A DNA stretch of 64,000 nt from NCBI GenBank assembly GCA_036924085.1, contig JAVGWX010000019.1, positions 21,738,293 through 21,802,292 of the forward strand, given 5' to 3'. A program made the translations under genes and the position numbers. This document shows, piece by piece, positions 11,422-21,773 of the stretch. This DNA comes from Ariolimax columbianus. Its lineage: Eukaryota; Mollusca; Gastropoda; Stylommatophora; Arionidae. The notes beneath the pieces are model-generated. The model did no database searches. It was given only the letters and a program-made list of their open reading frames with translations, and was not told the origin of the DNA. The number at the start of each line of letters is the position of its first letter. Position 1 is the stretch's first letter.

Positions 11422-11650
11422 ATTAGCTCAGTGGTAGAGTGCTCACTTTTTACTGCAAAGATTTGGGGTTCAATTCTCGCTACTGGTACGTTCCAGCTGT
11501 AAATGTGTGCCTAGGTTATGGTAGGAAAGGTAGCAAGGAAGGGAAATGGTTACCTCATCTCATACAAGCTGTGGCTTAGTATACAGGTCTCTAACACTTC
11601 CTTCCTGACTAACGGTTAAGTCTACTGTGGGATTCCCTTTACCGTTACTT
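11422..11650 (+). mobile_element. SINE, family A, diverged
   Basis: Head TATTAGCTCAGTGGTAGAGT and GGTTCAATTC boxes with the body CAGCTGTAAATGTGTGCC and TGTGGCTTAGTA place it in the same family as 14846-15148, at lower identity. Confidence 0.65.
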
Positions 11651-11934
11651 TTTTGATGTTTAAAAAGAAGATGTCTGGGTTCTATAATGTCAAACTATAA
11701 CCATACTAAACTTTCATATCCCTTTTTTTTTTCTTTCCCTAATATTGTTGAAAATCCTCATGGTACTTTTAGACAGAAACAAAACAGAACAGAACACATA
11801 CAACAAGGATGAAGGTCAACAGTCAGCATAGACAACAATGCACAGTTACAATTGCTTTTTGCTTTTAGACATTTTGTGCACATTTTGTATTGGGCATATT
11901 TTTACTATTTCTCTTACAGTCTTGTGGAACACTG

Positions 11935-12150
11935 CAAAGCATCAAAGGACACCTTCAAGTATCATAAGACACGTTAAAGCATTATGGGACGCCATAAACA
12001 TCATAAGACACCTTAACACATCCTGGGACACCATAAATATTATAAGACAACTTAAACATCATAAGACACGTTCATTATGGGACACCATAAACATCATAAG
12101 ACACCCTAAAGCATTATGGGACATCTTAAACACATTAGGGGACAACCTTT
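11935..12150. repeat. Minisatellite, unit about 39 bp, about 6 degenerate copies
   Basis: Repeats of CATAAGACACCTTAAAGCAT followed by TATGGGACACCATAAACAT with unit deletions. The plus-strand open frame here simply reads through the array. Confidence 0.8.
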
Positions 12151-12242
12151 TCTTATAAAGCTTCCAATCACAGTGTTAACATTAACATCAGACTCTGATA
12201 ACATAACACAGGTACACAAATAGTATGACCCTTTACTCTTAT

Positions 12243-12525
12243 GCTTGGGGATTCCTTGGCGAAGTGGTTAAGCCGTCGGCCTAGTGATCAGGTGGTGTGG
12301 GTTAGACTCTGGACTCCGCCGTTTTTTTTACGGGTGCTTGATGCAGAGTCCTCTGCATCTCGTAGTCGCCCCCTAGTCGTCTTGTCAATGACTTGCCACT
12401 GGGGTCAGGCAGCTCGAGACGAAAGAGTGAGGATAAAAAGTAGCGCAGTTAATCCTTACTAAAAAATAGTGCTAGCAATATTAATTATACCATCATCGTC
12501 TACGATGGACAGTGGCATTTGCCTT
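12243..12525 (+). mobile_element. SINE, family D (tRNA-headed)
   Basis: The head GGCGAAGTGGTTAAGCCGTC resembles a tRNA D-arm region. The body TTGATGCAGAGTCCTCTGCA to GACTTGCCACTGGGGTCAGG and the end ATCATCGTCTACGATGGACA match the inverted copy at 41590-41870. Confidence 0.75.
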
Positions 12526-12564
12526 TGACTTGCTTTACTCTTATGCTTTCAGTGAGATGTAAAT

Positions 12565-12735
12565 AACTTAATGTCTTTATACTGGTTTGGAAGATACTCC
12601 AGAGTCTGTATACAACCAGTTTCTTGGAGGGTGGTTTAACCGATGTGCGAGTCCATCTTAATAGACTGAAACACTTAGAGCTAAGTTGACCCGCAGCCAG
12701 TTAGGCTCCATATACATGCTGCTCTTAACAAACCA
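12565..12735 (-). repeat. CR1-like LINE tail joined to a repeat H fragment
   Basis: 12565-12625 is the inverted 3' end of the CR1-like family (GTCTTTATACTGGTTT, TATACAACCAGTTTC). 12640-12735 matches inverted repeat H (GAGTCCATCTTAATAGACTG, GCTGCTCTTAACAAACCA). Confidence 0.65.
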
Positions 12736-12744
12736 ACTGGGCGA

Positions 12745-13015
12745 AGGTACAAATAATTTTTTGGGTAGATTTCTTTAGCTAGAATTTTTTAATTTTGTCT
12801 GGGCAGCGGCCGTTGAGTCGTCTTTTTGATTTATAACTGCCAAGGGAATTTTAACGTGCTCGACACTGAACACGGAAGTCCAATCTCGTTAGCCAGAGAT
12901 CAGGGGAATGTATACCAGATGATCCCTGTAAAAAAATCCTGATCTCTACCGCGGTTCGAACCTGCGACCTCCAGCACTGAGGCGGACACCTTACCTCGAG
13001 ACCACTGAGTCCCCC
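12745..13015 (-). mobile_element. SINE, family C
   Basis: On the minus strand the copy begins GGGGGACTCAGTGGTCTCGA with B box GGTTCGAACC. It then runs through CTGATCTCTGGCTAACGAGA and ACGTTAAAATTCCCTTGGCA to AAATTTCTACCCAAA-like ends. Five copies occur in the window. Confidence 0.8.
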
Positions 13016-13188
13016 TCGTTTAACAAATCAGCTGACAAATGACATAAGCTTCCAGTAGCCATGCCTCTACTTCTCTCTCCCTCAAACCTAACTTACTTAA
13101 GAGCATGTCTTTGGAGATTTTTACTAGTAACTATATGAGGTAGTTTCCATTATTAAGTGTTATTTTAATCAAATCTCTGTAAGCAATT

Positions 13189-13379
13189 CTAGATTACTTG
13201 ATTCTTGACAAAGTCCAAGTTGGAGTAATATGATGTATTGAAGGTCTTGATACCAATATATTCATCCCTCGTGTCATTAAATATCTTCTCCTCAAGACAG
13301 CCAATGACAACACGGTCCTTGGTAATATAGAATTTATTGGCAAATAGATGCTTGGCTCTTTGTAATGTTGGCAGGTCAC
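13189..13379 (-). CDS. GCNT: GCNT-like glycosyltransferase, terminal coding exon with stop
   Basis: After acceptor TATATTCCTCAG the exon completes the glycine of AGDL and continues GDLPTLQRAKHLFANKF, then VVIGCLEEKIFNDTRDEY, ending at TAG (13189-13191). HLFANKF is a family hallmark whose lysine matches Lys401 of C2GnT-L, which contacts the UDP diphosphate. The C-terminus runs about 30 residues beyond CLEE, somewhat longer than in mammals. An ATTAAA polyadenylation-like hexamer lies 20 bases past the stop (13164-13169), but such a short 3' UTR is uncertain. The upstream intron carries 23-bp minisatellite units within 65 bases of the acceptor. Confidence 0.94.
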
Positions 13380-13440
13380 CTGAGGAATATACAAGAAATA
13401 ATGACAGGTATATGTAAACTTCATCTAATGAAACCTCAAG

Positions 13441-13502
13441 GAAAATGAAAATTTGTACACAAGGCAAATAAAAGTGTACATACAAGGAGTAGATAAATGT
13501 AC
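13441..13502. repeat. Minisatellite, 23-bp unit, first segment
   Basis: Two to three units resembling GAAAATTTGTACACAAGGCA lie about 62 bases upstream (gene strand) of the terminal exon acceptor. They are cut off by the CR1-like LINE. Confidence 0.7.
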
Positions 13503-14222
13503 AATCAACCACATGGGTAGATCCAATATGGAACATAATTACAGAATGAGTAAGAACAATATTAGATTTATAGAAAAGGAAAGGGACCTAGGGGTTATAA
13601 TAAATCATACAGGTAAGGTGAGTGAGCAAGTCCAGGTAGCAGTGAAAAAGGCAAATCCAATGTTAGGGATGATAAAAAGAAATATTAAACATAGGAGCAA
13701 GGAAGTGATAGTCAAATTGTATAAATCATTAGTTAGACCTAGATTGGAGTAATATGTACAGGTGTGAAGTCCTTATCATAGAGGAGATATAAACATGCTT
13801 GAAAGTATACAAAGAAGAACGACAAAACTGATAGTGGGATACCAGAACTACAGTTATGAGGAAAGACGCCCAAAAACCGGCCTACAGTGTCTAGAAAAGA
13901 GATGAATTCAAGGTGACTTAATACAGATTTATAAGATAATCAAAAAGGAATGGATAAATTAGACTATAACAAATTTTTCAAAATACAACCACCTACAAGA
14001 ACAAAGAGGACATAGCTACAAATTAACTAAAGAAAGATACATATTAAATATTAGGAAATATCTTTAGTCAGAGAGTAGTGAATTATTGGAATGCATTACC
14101 CCAGGAGGTGTTGGAGGCAGAGACAGTTAATGCATTTAAGAATAGATTAGATGCGCATAGGTTTTATAGCAAGGAAATGTAAATGAAACTGGTTGTATAC
14201 AGATTCCGCAGTCTTCTAAACC
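13503..14222 (+). mobile_element. CR1-like LINE, 3' end, inserted in minisatellite
   Basis: Encodes the C-terminal part of a CR1-clade reverse transcriptase protein: DLGVIINHTGKVSEQVQVAV, PMLGMIKRNIKHRSKEVIVK and LYKSLVRPRLE. Further interrupted frames follow the family order (RRGDLIQIYKII, NYWNALPQEVLEAETVNAFK). The 3' end is GAAACTGGTTGTATACAGAT then TCTTCTAAACCAGTGTAAAGAC, shared with other copies. The upstream part was never inserted (5' truncation). Confidence 0.85.
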
Positions 14223-14225
14223 AGT

Positions 14226-14845
14226 GTAAAGACCATTATAAAGGTAAATTTAAACTTGTACACATGACAAATAAAAACATATACCAGGCAAATAAAATAT
14301 GTACAACACCTAAATGAATATGTGTACAAGAGATAAATGAAAGTATGTACACCAGACAAATTACAGGCAAAATAAAAACCTGTATCAGGTAAATATAAAC
14401 TTATACAATGGACAAATGAGAACTTGTGCACAGGACAAATGAAAACTTGTGCACAGGACAAATTAGAACTTGTGCACAGGACAAATGAGAAATTGTGCAC
14501 AGGAAAATTAGAGCTTGTGTACAGGGCAAACGAGAACTTGTGCACAGAACAAACAAAAACTTGTGCACAGGACAAATGAAAACTTGTGCACAGAACAAAT
14601 GAAAATGTGTGCACAGGACAAATGAAAACTTGTGCACTGGACAAATGAAAATGTGTGCACAGGACAAATGAAAACTTGTGCACAGGACAAATGAAAACTT
14701 GTGCACAGGACAAATGAAAACTTGTGCACAGGACAAATGAAATCTTATGCACAGGACAAATGAAAACTTGCATGCTAGAGGTAAGTCCAAACTTGTACAC
14801 CAGATAAATGAAAACCTGTGCAGCAGGTAAATGAAAATGTGTACA
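14226..14845. repeat. Minisatellite, 23-bp unit, second segment (about 25 copies)
   Basis: The unit is GAACTTGTGCACAGGACAAA plus TGA, with homogeneous copies in the middle and diverged ones at the edges. The overlapping minus-strand frames (FICPVHKFSFVLCTSFHLSC-like) arise because 23 is not a multiple of three and the unit lacks stops on that strand. Confidence 0.9.
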
Positions 14846-15148
14846 TGCACATTAGCTCAGTTTATAGCGAGCAATTCGCTACTTTCTGTGGTAACAGCGT
14901 GCCTTGGTTCGAATCGCGCCAGGAGACTAAATAAAATTTGGGCCGTGATTTTAATCGAGGGCCGCTTCTCCAGTCAACCTAGCTGTAAATGGGTACCTGA
15001 CGCATGAGTTAGGGAAAGTAAAAAAACATCAAGGAAAGGCACTGGCCACCCCACCTATCACAGGCTGCGGCTTAGTACAATGGAGTCTTCAAAAACTCAA
15101 TTTCCAACCAGCGGTTAATTCTGCTGAATTTTGACTACTTTACTTACA
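14846..15148 (+). mobile_element. SINE, family A, best copy
   Basis: Head ATTAGCTCAGTTTATAGCGA, B box GGTTCGAATC, body AGCTGTAAATGGGTACCTGA, GAGTTAGGGAAAGTAAAAAA and GGCTGCGGCTTAGTACAATG. It sits inside the 23-bp minisatellite, dividing it. Confidence 0.85.
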
Positions 15149-15645
15149 TAAGACAAATGAAAATGTGTACACAGTGTAAATGAAAGCTTGTACATTGGTC
15201 AGATTAAAATATGCATACCAGGTAAATGGAAACTTGTACACCAGGTTAATAAAAACTTGTACCAGGTAAATGAAAACTGGTACACCAGGTAAATGAAAAC
15301 TTGTACACATGAAAAACTAAAACCTGTATACCTGGTAAATAAAAATTTGTTCACTGAGTAAATGAAAACTTGTAGACCAGGTAAATGAAAACTTGTACAC
15401 CAGGTTAATAAAAACTTGTACCAGGTAAATGAAAACTGGTACACCAGGTAAAAGGAAACTTGTACACATGAAAAACTAAAACCTGTATACCAGGTAAATA
15501 AAAATTTGTCACCGGGTAAATGAAGACTTGTACACCAGGTAAATGGAAACTTGTACACATGACAAAATAAAATCTGTACACCAGGTAAATGGAAACTTGT
15601 ACACAGGAGATACTAAAACCAGTATACCAGGTAAATGAAAACGAG
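15149..15645. repeat. Minisatellite, 23-bp unit, third segment (about 20 copies)
   Basis: The unit here is AAACTTGTACACCAGGTAAA plus TGA, a variant subfamily of the array left of the SINE. A longer duplicated block is also visible (15230-15350 resembles 15400-15500). Confidence 0.9.
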
Positions 15646-16060
15646 GAGTGGAGTGCAGTTATGTTTCTTGACCAGCGATGGTAAGAAACCAGCAGACATT
15701 AATTGGAGCATGAAGAGACAGTATGGGGATGCTTGTGTGCCATTTCAGCAGGTTGATGAGTGACACAAGAACTTTAAAAGTTGGGTGTCAGCTGTGACTG
15801 ATGCAGCTCACTCCAGCATGTTTCACACTGCAGCTATGCCTTACGCAATCGCTTTAGTGGAATGAGTGATACTGTAATAACGGAGGGTAACAATCCATGA
15901 AGTGGCTGGAGAATTAAAGATCAGCCATGGCTTAATGCATCACATTGTCTATGACATACAAAGTCTTCGCTAGGTGGGGACCAAACAACTTATCCCTGAG
16001 CTGAAAGAACGTCACTTGGATTCTTGAAAAACACTGTAAACACTGAAGGAGATGGGCTTG
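15646..16060 (+). mobile_element. Mariner transposase N-terminal half, decayed
   Basis: Frames give MKRQYGDACVPFQQVDEW, WVSAVTDA, then after a shift HEVAGELKISHGLMHHIVYD and LIPELKERHLDS. That is the DNA-binding and linker part of a mariner transposase up to the region before the catalytic core. It is riddled with stops. Confidence 0.7.
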
Positions 16061-16399
16061 AACATAATGAAGGCACTTGTGATTAATGCTGAGTCCACTA
16101 CCATGCAAAGACTAAATGAGTTGATAAGGAGTGACAACATTCATCATCGTTGAAACAGAACAAGTTCTGCACAGCGCAGTCGTTAACAAATTTATGCTCA
16201 TGCACTTCTAGGACTGTAAAGACCTGACCCTGGAACATCACATGCTTAGAGGACTCACTATCAACGATAAATCATACAGTGATCTGTTTCAGAACCATTT
16301 TAAACATGCAATCAGGTCAACAGTGTGGAATTCAAGCATTAGTGAAGCACTGGTCCACCTGCATTGAAAGCAGCGGGAACTATCTTGAAAAGTTATTAA

Positions 16400-16800
16400 A
16401 TGATTTCATTCCCATTTGCACAGGTCAGGTCATCCTGTAACCAGTGAGGTCATTTGGGGCACACATGAAGACATCCTCACAATTCCATGCCACCCCTCTC
16501 TGTCAGCGGCCGCTGCCTGTGCTTCTTCTGGTCAGAGATTGGTCCATTCTTTTATGTTGTCCTTCCACCTCTTTTTGGGACGGCCTCTTCGTCGTCTACC
16601 TTGCACCGTTCTGTGCAGGATCGTACTTGCAAGACCATTTGATCTCGATGTGTGACCGTACCAAGTGAGTTTCCTTCTTTTGACAGTTGTCAAGAGGTCT
16701 TCAAAAGGCTCTTTTGCTGTTATAATTCTATCTTGCATTTCCTCATTTGTAACTCGATCTATGTACGTGACGTTTAAAAGTCTTTGTATCCTTTGCACAT
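16400..16800 (-). mobile_element. RTE LINE 3' end (family R2)
   Basis: The minus-strand open frame ends an endonuclease-reverse transcriptase: RVTNEEMQDRI, EDLLTTVKRRKLTWYGHTSR, ILHRTVQGRRRRGRPKKRW and DNIKEWTNL. The region to 16400 is the 3' UTR, which matches 54050-54285 in the opposite direction (GGTCAGGTCATCCTG). Confidence 0.85.
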
Positions 16801-16879
16801 ATTCTGTTAATTATACAAATGTTTATGGTTAGTTTTTGACTCCTTCTTGCACTTGTAAATTTTGACATATAAAATATGT

Positions 16880-17120
16880 CTTGAAGTAAGGTGTTTGCCT
16901 CATGTGCCGGAGATTGCGGGTTTGGAATCACGGTGGAGAACGGGATTTTTTCATGTGGATCTTGTAGTAAAAATTCCCCTGATTTCTCGGTACTGAGATC
17001 GGACTCCCGTGGTCCGTGGTGAGCACGTTAAAAATCCCTTGGCAGTTAAAAATCGAAAAGAGTAGGCTTAACAGTCGTTGCCCAGCCAACATTTTTTAAT
17101 CGAATTGAAAATCTACCCAA
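16880..17120 (+). mobile_element. SINE, family C, degraded head
   Basis: Matches 56943-57180 from AGTAAGGTGTTTGCCT through AAAAATTCCCCTGAT and GAGCACGTTAAAAATCCCTT to ATCGAAAAGAGTAGGCTTAA. Confidence 0.75.
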
Positions 17121-17149
17121 ATTATTTGTACCTTTCCACAGCCCTATTC

Positions 17150-17645
17150 AGCGGCAGGAAGTTTTAAAATACCTATTACAGATAGCTGTCAGCCTGTTAA
17201 CTCAGCCTGTTTGAATACCTGGAGTCCAAGTATTCCAAGCACAAGTAAAGAAAGTTTGTGCCAGTGTACGGCAGCAGATAGAACAGCCTGGCGTCCTGTC
17301 TGGCAAACCTCTACATCCAAGGCAGACGGAAGAGCAGTGAACACATAATTACTATCACAATGAGCTGCGTATCCTCATTAAATGTATACCAAAGGGAGTC
17401 AAGACTAACATTATGGTCGGGAGTGAAGCATAAACATGGTCAGGTGAAGGATACTAACCAAAATCCCGAACTCATGTTCTCGTGATGCTCCTGTAAACTG
17501 GCCGTTACAGCAGCCTGTCTATGAGGTGGAGATAGACACTGTCGTCCCCATACTGGACCTATGTTTTGCCACTGGTCCAAGGTAGCTCTGGACCAGAGAG
17601 TTAGGTTGATGACCAGCACAGTTTCTTTCTCACTATAATCCAAAT
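17150..17645. other. Unassigned, with a short shared repeat
   Basis: 17155-17255 resembles 60890-61000 (GCAGGAAGTTTTAAAATACC, CTGTTTGAATACCTGGAGTC-like), so a minor repeat family is present. The rest up to 17645 has no recognised content. Confidence 0.4.
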
Positions 17646-17950
17646 ACAGCGCAAGTTACATCAACAAGACAAAATGGTGTCACAGTCTGATAATGTCGCC
17701 ATCATCGTTTGCGATGGGCAACTAAGTCACTAACATCCACATAGTGGTGATTGTACTGTGAAGTTTCCAATTGCGCTTATAACAAAGAGGACCCAGGTTG
17801 ACTTTTCTTCAGTAAGTTCAGGATATTAGAAGAGCTACTGTAACATGTTAACAGAGAAGCATCACCCCAGCTCGAGTAGCTGTATACAACATGTATGGGA
17901 AAAGACAAGCAGTCACCACCATACATTAACCTTGCACTATTTTATGATAA

Positions 17951-18163
17951 GCTGTCATAAATACAAGTTGTCATATATGCAAGTTGTCATACATGCAAGT
18001 TGTCAAACATGCAAGTTGTCAAACATGCAAGTTGTTAAACATACAAGTTGTCATACATACAAGTTGTCAAACATTCAAGTTGTCATACATACAAGTTATC
18101 AAACATACAAGTTGTCCTTAATACAAGTTGTCATACATACAAGTTGTCATACATACAAGTTCA
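17951..18163. repeat. Minisatellite, 16-bp unit, about 13 copies, next to exon 4 donor
   Basis: Units of AAGTTGTCATACATAC. On the gene (minus) strand each reads GTATGTATGACAACTT, a series of GTATGT donor-like hexamers beginning 13 bases after the genuine donor at 18175. Confidence 0.9.
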
Positions 18164-18175
18164 AATAGTGGTTAC

Positions 18176-18283
18176 CTGCTGTGAGAATGCAGATGTTCCG
18201 GACATAACTATCAGCACAGAATGATGGTTCCCAGCTCTTGTATCGAGCCAAGAAGGGCCTTTCCTTAGTCATCTCAGGTTCTC
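18176..18283 (-). CDS. GCNT: GCNT-like glycosyltransferase, fourth visible exon (108 bp)
   Basis: The acceptor is GATCTTCAG and the donor GCAG|GTAACC. Translation gives RPFLARYKSWEP, then FCADSYVRNICILTAG. The arginine of YVRNIC corresponds by position to the UDP-phosphate-binding Arg378 of C2GnT-L (VRSVC). The exon ends one base into the glycine codon of the AGDL motif. The intron immediately downstream starts a 16-bp minisatellite about 13 bases after the splice site, each unit carrying GTATGT on the gene strand. Confidence 0.93.
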
Positions 18284-18534
18284 CTGAAGATCATGTTAAA
18301 AGCAACTATTAACCAAACAGTGATGGCATGACAGTGTAGCTACGACCACCCTTCCATTTCATTTTCATTTCAGTACACGTATCTGATAGTATTGCAAGTG
18401 TCATCGCATCCCCAGGGTAAAAGAGGTAGTGAGAGATTGAAACATATATGGAGAACAGGAAAAATAAAAGAATAATAAATATACCAACACACCATGTGGA
18501 CTATAGAAAATTTGGTGTTAGGCCTATATTATTT

Positions 18535-18740
18535 GGTAACCCACGGCACATAGTGGGCAGCAGCATCATACTGACCGCCTTTACTTCCCAGATGTTTTCT
18601 GGTACCCAATTTTGTGGTTGGGTTAAACCACGGGAGCCGGTTTACGATTGAAAAAAAATCCTGCACCACAGAGAATTGGACCCCGATCGCTTGGCTGAGG
18701 AGCCAGTGCACTAACCATTACGCTACTGCGACTATGGAGT
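18535..18740 (-). mobile_element. SINE, family E
   Basis: The minus-strand head GCAGTAGCGTAATGGTTAGT and a degraded B-box area lead into CTGTGGTGCAGGATTTTTTT and TCGTAAACCGGCTCCC, ending near AGGCGGTCAGTATGATGC. Confidence 0.8.
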
Positions 18741-18956
18741 ACAGAGCTCAAGGCAAATATAAGGAAACAAGTGAATAGAACTGGAGCAGATGTCATGGGA
18801 CAGGAGAGCTTGACATGTATTTGTTGATCACCTGTGCTAGGCAGTGTACTTAGCAAAATATCAAAGGTAATAAATAATAGTGGCATAGAAGAGAACAAAA
18901 CCTTACCTTTAAAGTTCAACACAAGACACACGATAGCCACTACAGCTGAATGTTAC

Positions 18957-19410
18957 TGTCGACCATTTATTCAGCTAGACTTCCCTGGTATTCTGTCAAC
19001 CATTTATTCAGCTAGACTTCCCTGGTATTCTGTCGACCATCTATTTAGCTAGACTTCCCTGGTATTCTGGCGACCATCTATTTAGCTAGACTTCCCTGGT
19101 ATTCTGTCGGCTATTTATTCAGCTAGACTTCCCTGGTATTCTGTCGACAATTTATTCAGCTTGACTTCCCTGGTATTCTGTCGACGACGTATTCAGCTAG
19201 ACTTCCCTGGTATTCTGCCGACCACCTATTCAGCCAGACTTCCCTGGTATTCTGTCAACCATCTATTTAGCTAGACTTCCCTGGTATTCTGTCAAACCAT
19301 TTATTCAGCTAGACTTCCCTGGTATTCTGTCGACAATTTATTCAGCTTGACTTCCCTGGTATTCTGTCAATCATCTATTTAGCTAGACTTCCCCGGTATT
19401 CTGTCGAGGA
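18957..19410. repeat. Minisatellite, 37-bp unit, about 12 copies
   Basis: Unit TATTCAGCTAGACTTCCCTG plus GTATTCTGTCGACCATT, well conserved, with TTTAG/TTCAG and CGACC/CAACC variants arranged irregularly. Confidence 0.92.
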
Positions 19411-19419
19411 TGTATAGAC

Positions 19420-20300
19420 AACCCATCAAACTATAAATACTACACGTAGGATAATCCTCACAATGGTAGCTCCTCTGGGTAAATCCATCGTCGATATACA
19501 AATTAGTGATAATATTCCAGACAATATCTACTCACCTCAGGTGCATATGCACATCTCTTAATATTTCCCTCCCTTTTTATATTGTATTCTTTAATCTTTA
19601 AAATTGAAATTCTCTTTTTATCTATTTTTTACTTTTGTCGATTTAATATATAGTAACTCTGCGTAACGAGGAGTCAGTGAGCCAACCCTGCAAAAATAAA
19701 TACTATTTGTGGGATAAAACTCACAATGTTGCTTATTCTGGGAATCACCCTTACCGCTATACAGATTATATTATCTCAGAGACACTCTCCCCAAATTCCT
19801 TATTGTAATTATTTCACTTTTGTGGATAGCGAAGAGAAAGTGAACCAACCCTACAAAATGTCAATATTATTTGTGGGGCAAACCTCACAGTGCTATTTAC
19901 TATGGGAATCACCCTCACCGCTAAACAGATTATATTATCTCAGAGACACTCCCCAAATTTCTTATTGTTATTATTTCACTTTTGTGGAAAGCGAAGAGAA
20001 AGTGAACCAACCCTACAAAATGTCAATATTATTTGTGGGGCAAACCTCACAGTGTTATTAAATATGGGACATCACACTCACTGCTAGACTGAATATTATA
20101 TCTCAGAGACATGCCCCAAATTGATTTAATTTTTATTTATTTGCCTGGTGTGGATATGCCCATATTTTATTACTTTACTTTTGCGGATAGAGAGGTGAAA
20201 GTGAGCCAACCCAACAATCTGTAAAGATTATTTGTGGGATAACCCTCACAATGCTACTTACTCTGGGAATCACCATCACCGCTATTCAAATCATTTATAT
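19420..20300. repeat. Satellite-like tandem repeat, unit about 163 bp, 4-5 copies
   Basis: Successive copies start at the GGAATCACCCTCACCGCTAAA motif near 19741, 19905, 20067 and 20266, with a remnant near 19470. Shared segments are AGAGAAAGTGAACCAACCCT and TGTCAATATTATTTGTGGGG. Spacings are 164, 162 and 199, the last enlarged by an insertion. Confidence 0.8.
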
Positions 20301-21773
20301 ACTATGTCTGAGACCCTCTTCTAGTAAAACAAACCTAAATCAAACACACGAGCCTGTGGTTTATATTAGTCACATCTATCTGGATAGGAATCTCAATCAC
20401 AATGATACACGTAGCGTTTTCCTTTCCCACCAAAATCCACAGCTCATATTGTGCCACCAACTGATTTATATCGTATAGTAGAAACAGGGAGACACATTAT
20501 TCTTAGAACTGGTATAATTTAGGAACTTCGAGACGGTGCAACAATTACACCTAACTAGCCACAAGAGCTCACAAAGTGGATAAGTAGACTTGGTAGGCTA
20601 GGGACCATAGCACAAATAACAGTCCTCATAACACGGGTATCAGCTCTGCTAGCAATGGGAAAAGGGGGGGGGGGGAAAAGCAAGCTCAGTGCACCGATAT
20701 GCATTGGAAAATAACTAATCAACTCCCGGGGAGATGACAAGTACAGACTACTACAGTATAATCAACGCAACAAAACACAATTGCTAGCAACACACACTAT
20801 CACAGTATGCCAAATCAATAAGAGCCGATAACGGACATTAAAAAGTCGGGCAAATAAGACAGGAAATGGGAGAACCATCCAAAACCTGCAATGGGGAGGG
20901 GAAGAAAATGCAAGTTAGAAACTTAATACGGAGGTAAAAGCACCTTAAAAAACACACAAAATGGAATGCCTATAATGGTTTAAACATCCGCAAACAGGAC
21001 AGTATTGCAGAGAACGCACATACCGCATTGGTAAGTAATATAAATAATAACTCACATCAACAGTATTATGGCACAACAAGGAAAATAGTACCACAGAAAC
21101 TATACAACATCAAAATAGTGGAAATAATCCTGATGACTGAAAGCACAAGAACTAATAGGGGAAGAACAAAACTTTAGACACGGATTCAGAGACACACAGA
21201 AGTAGTTATTAAGAAATTACAAATGATTAAAGCACAGAAGTAACAAAACTAACAGCGCTAGGGGACCGGATAGCCAGAGGACCTGGACATAAGACGCAGG
21301 GCTCTCCGATACGTCCGCGCACTTCAAATAAATAAGATAAGCGCTCAGTCAATAAATCAATCGGTCAACATCAAACAAAAGTAGGACCCCCAGGTCTATC
21401 CATCTACTCAGAGCCAGGCGCGCGAGACAAAGACGTGAAGAGGATATTCGGAAATGCTGTAAAACAGGAAGCACAAGCAACAGGGTAAAGTATCGGTTTG
21501 TAAAACATCGCCCATGCAGAATCAAGGTAATATGATTTATGCTATTTTATAACTATTGATGAATCAAAACTTTGTTGGAAAGTGGAAAACAGCCAAGGTC
21601 AGAACCTTGCAAGCATAATCTAATAGATAGATAATAAAAAATTAAAAAAAAAATAAAAATAAATCTCCCAAATCAGAACAATACTTTTATAGAATTGGAC
21701 CGGATTGAACCACTGAACCTCAAGAAAGACTAACAATTCCACGTAGCACAAGCAAAGTGAAAAAAAACACAAA
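20301..21773. other. Unassigned; possible 5' region of the downstream LINE
   Basis: A-rich on the plus strand, like LINE coding strands, with a run of 12 G at 20664-20675 and no open frame of note. It may be the decayed ORF1/5' part of the element whose endonuclease starts at 21774, but no motif proves this. Confidence 0.35.

Noticed and set aside
13164..13169. ATTAAA as the definite polyadenylation signal of the glycosyltransferase
   Set aside because: Only 20 bases after the stop and in AT-rich sequence. The match may be chance, so I mention it only in the exon entry.
14216..14850. Cys-rich repeat proteins on the minus strand
   Set aside because: Artefact of the 23-bp minisatellite, as above.
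17951..18163. CRISPR-like array
   Set aside because: Units are directly adjacent without unique spacers, in a eukaryotic intron. It is a minisatellite.
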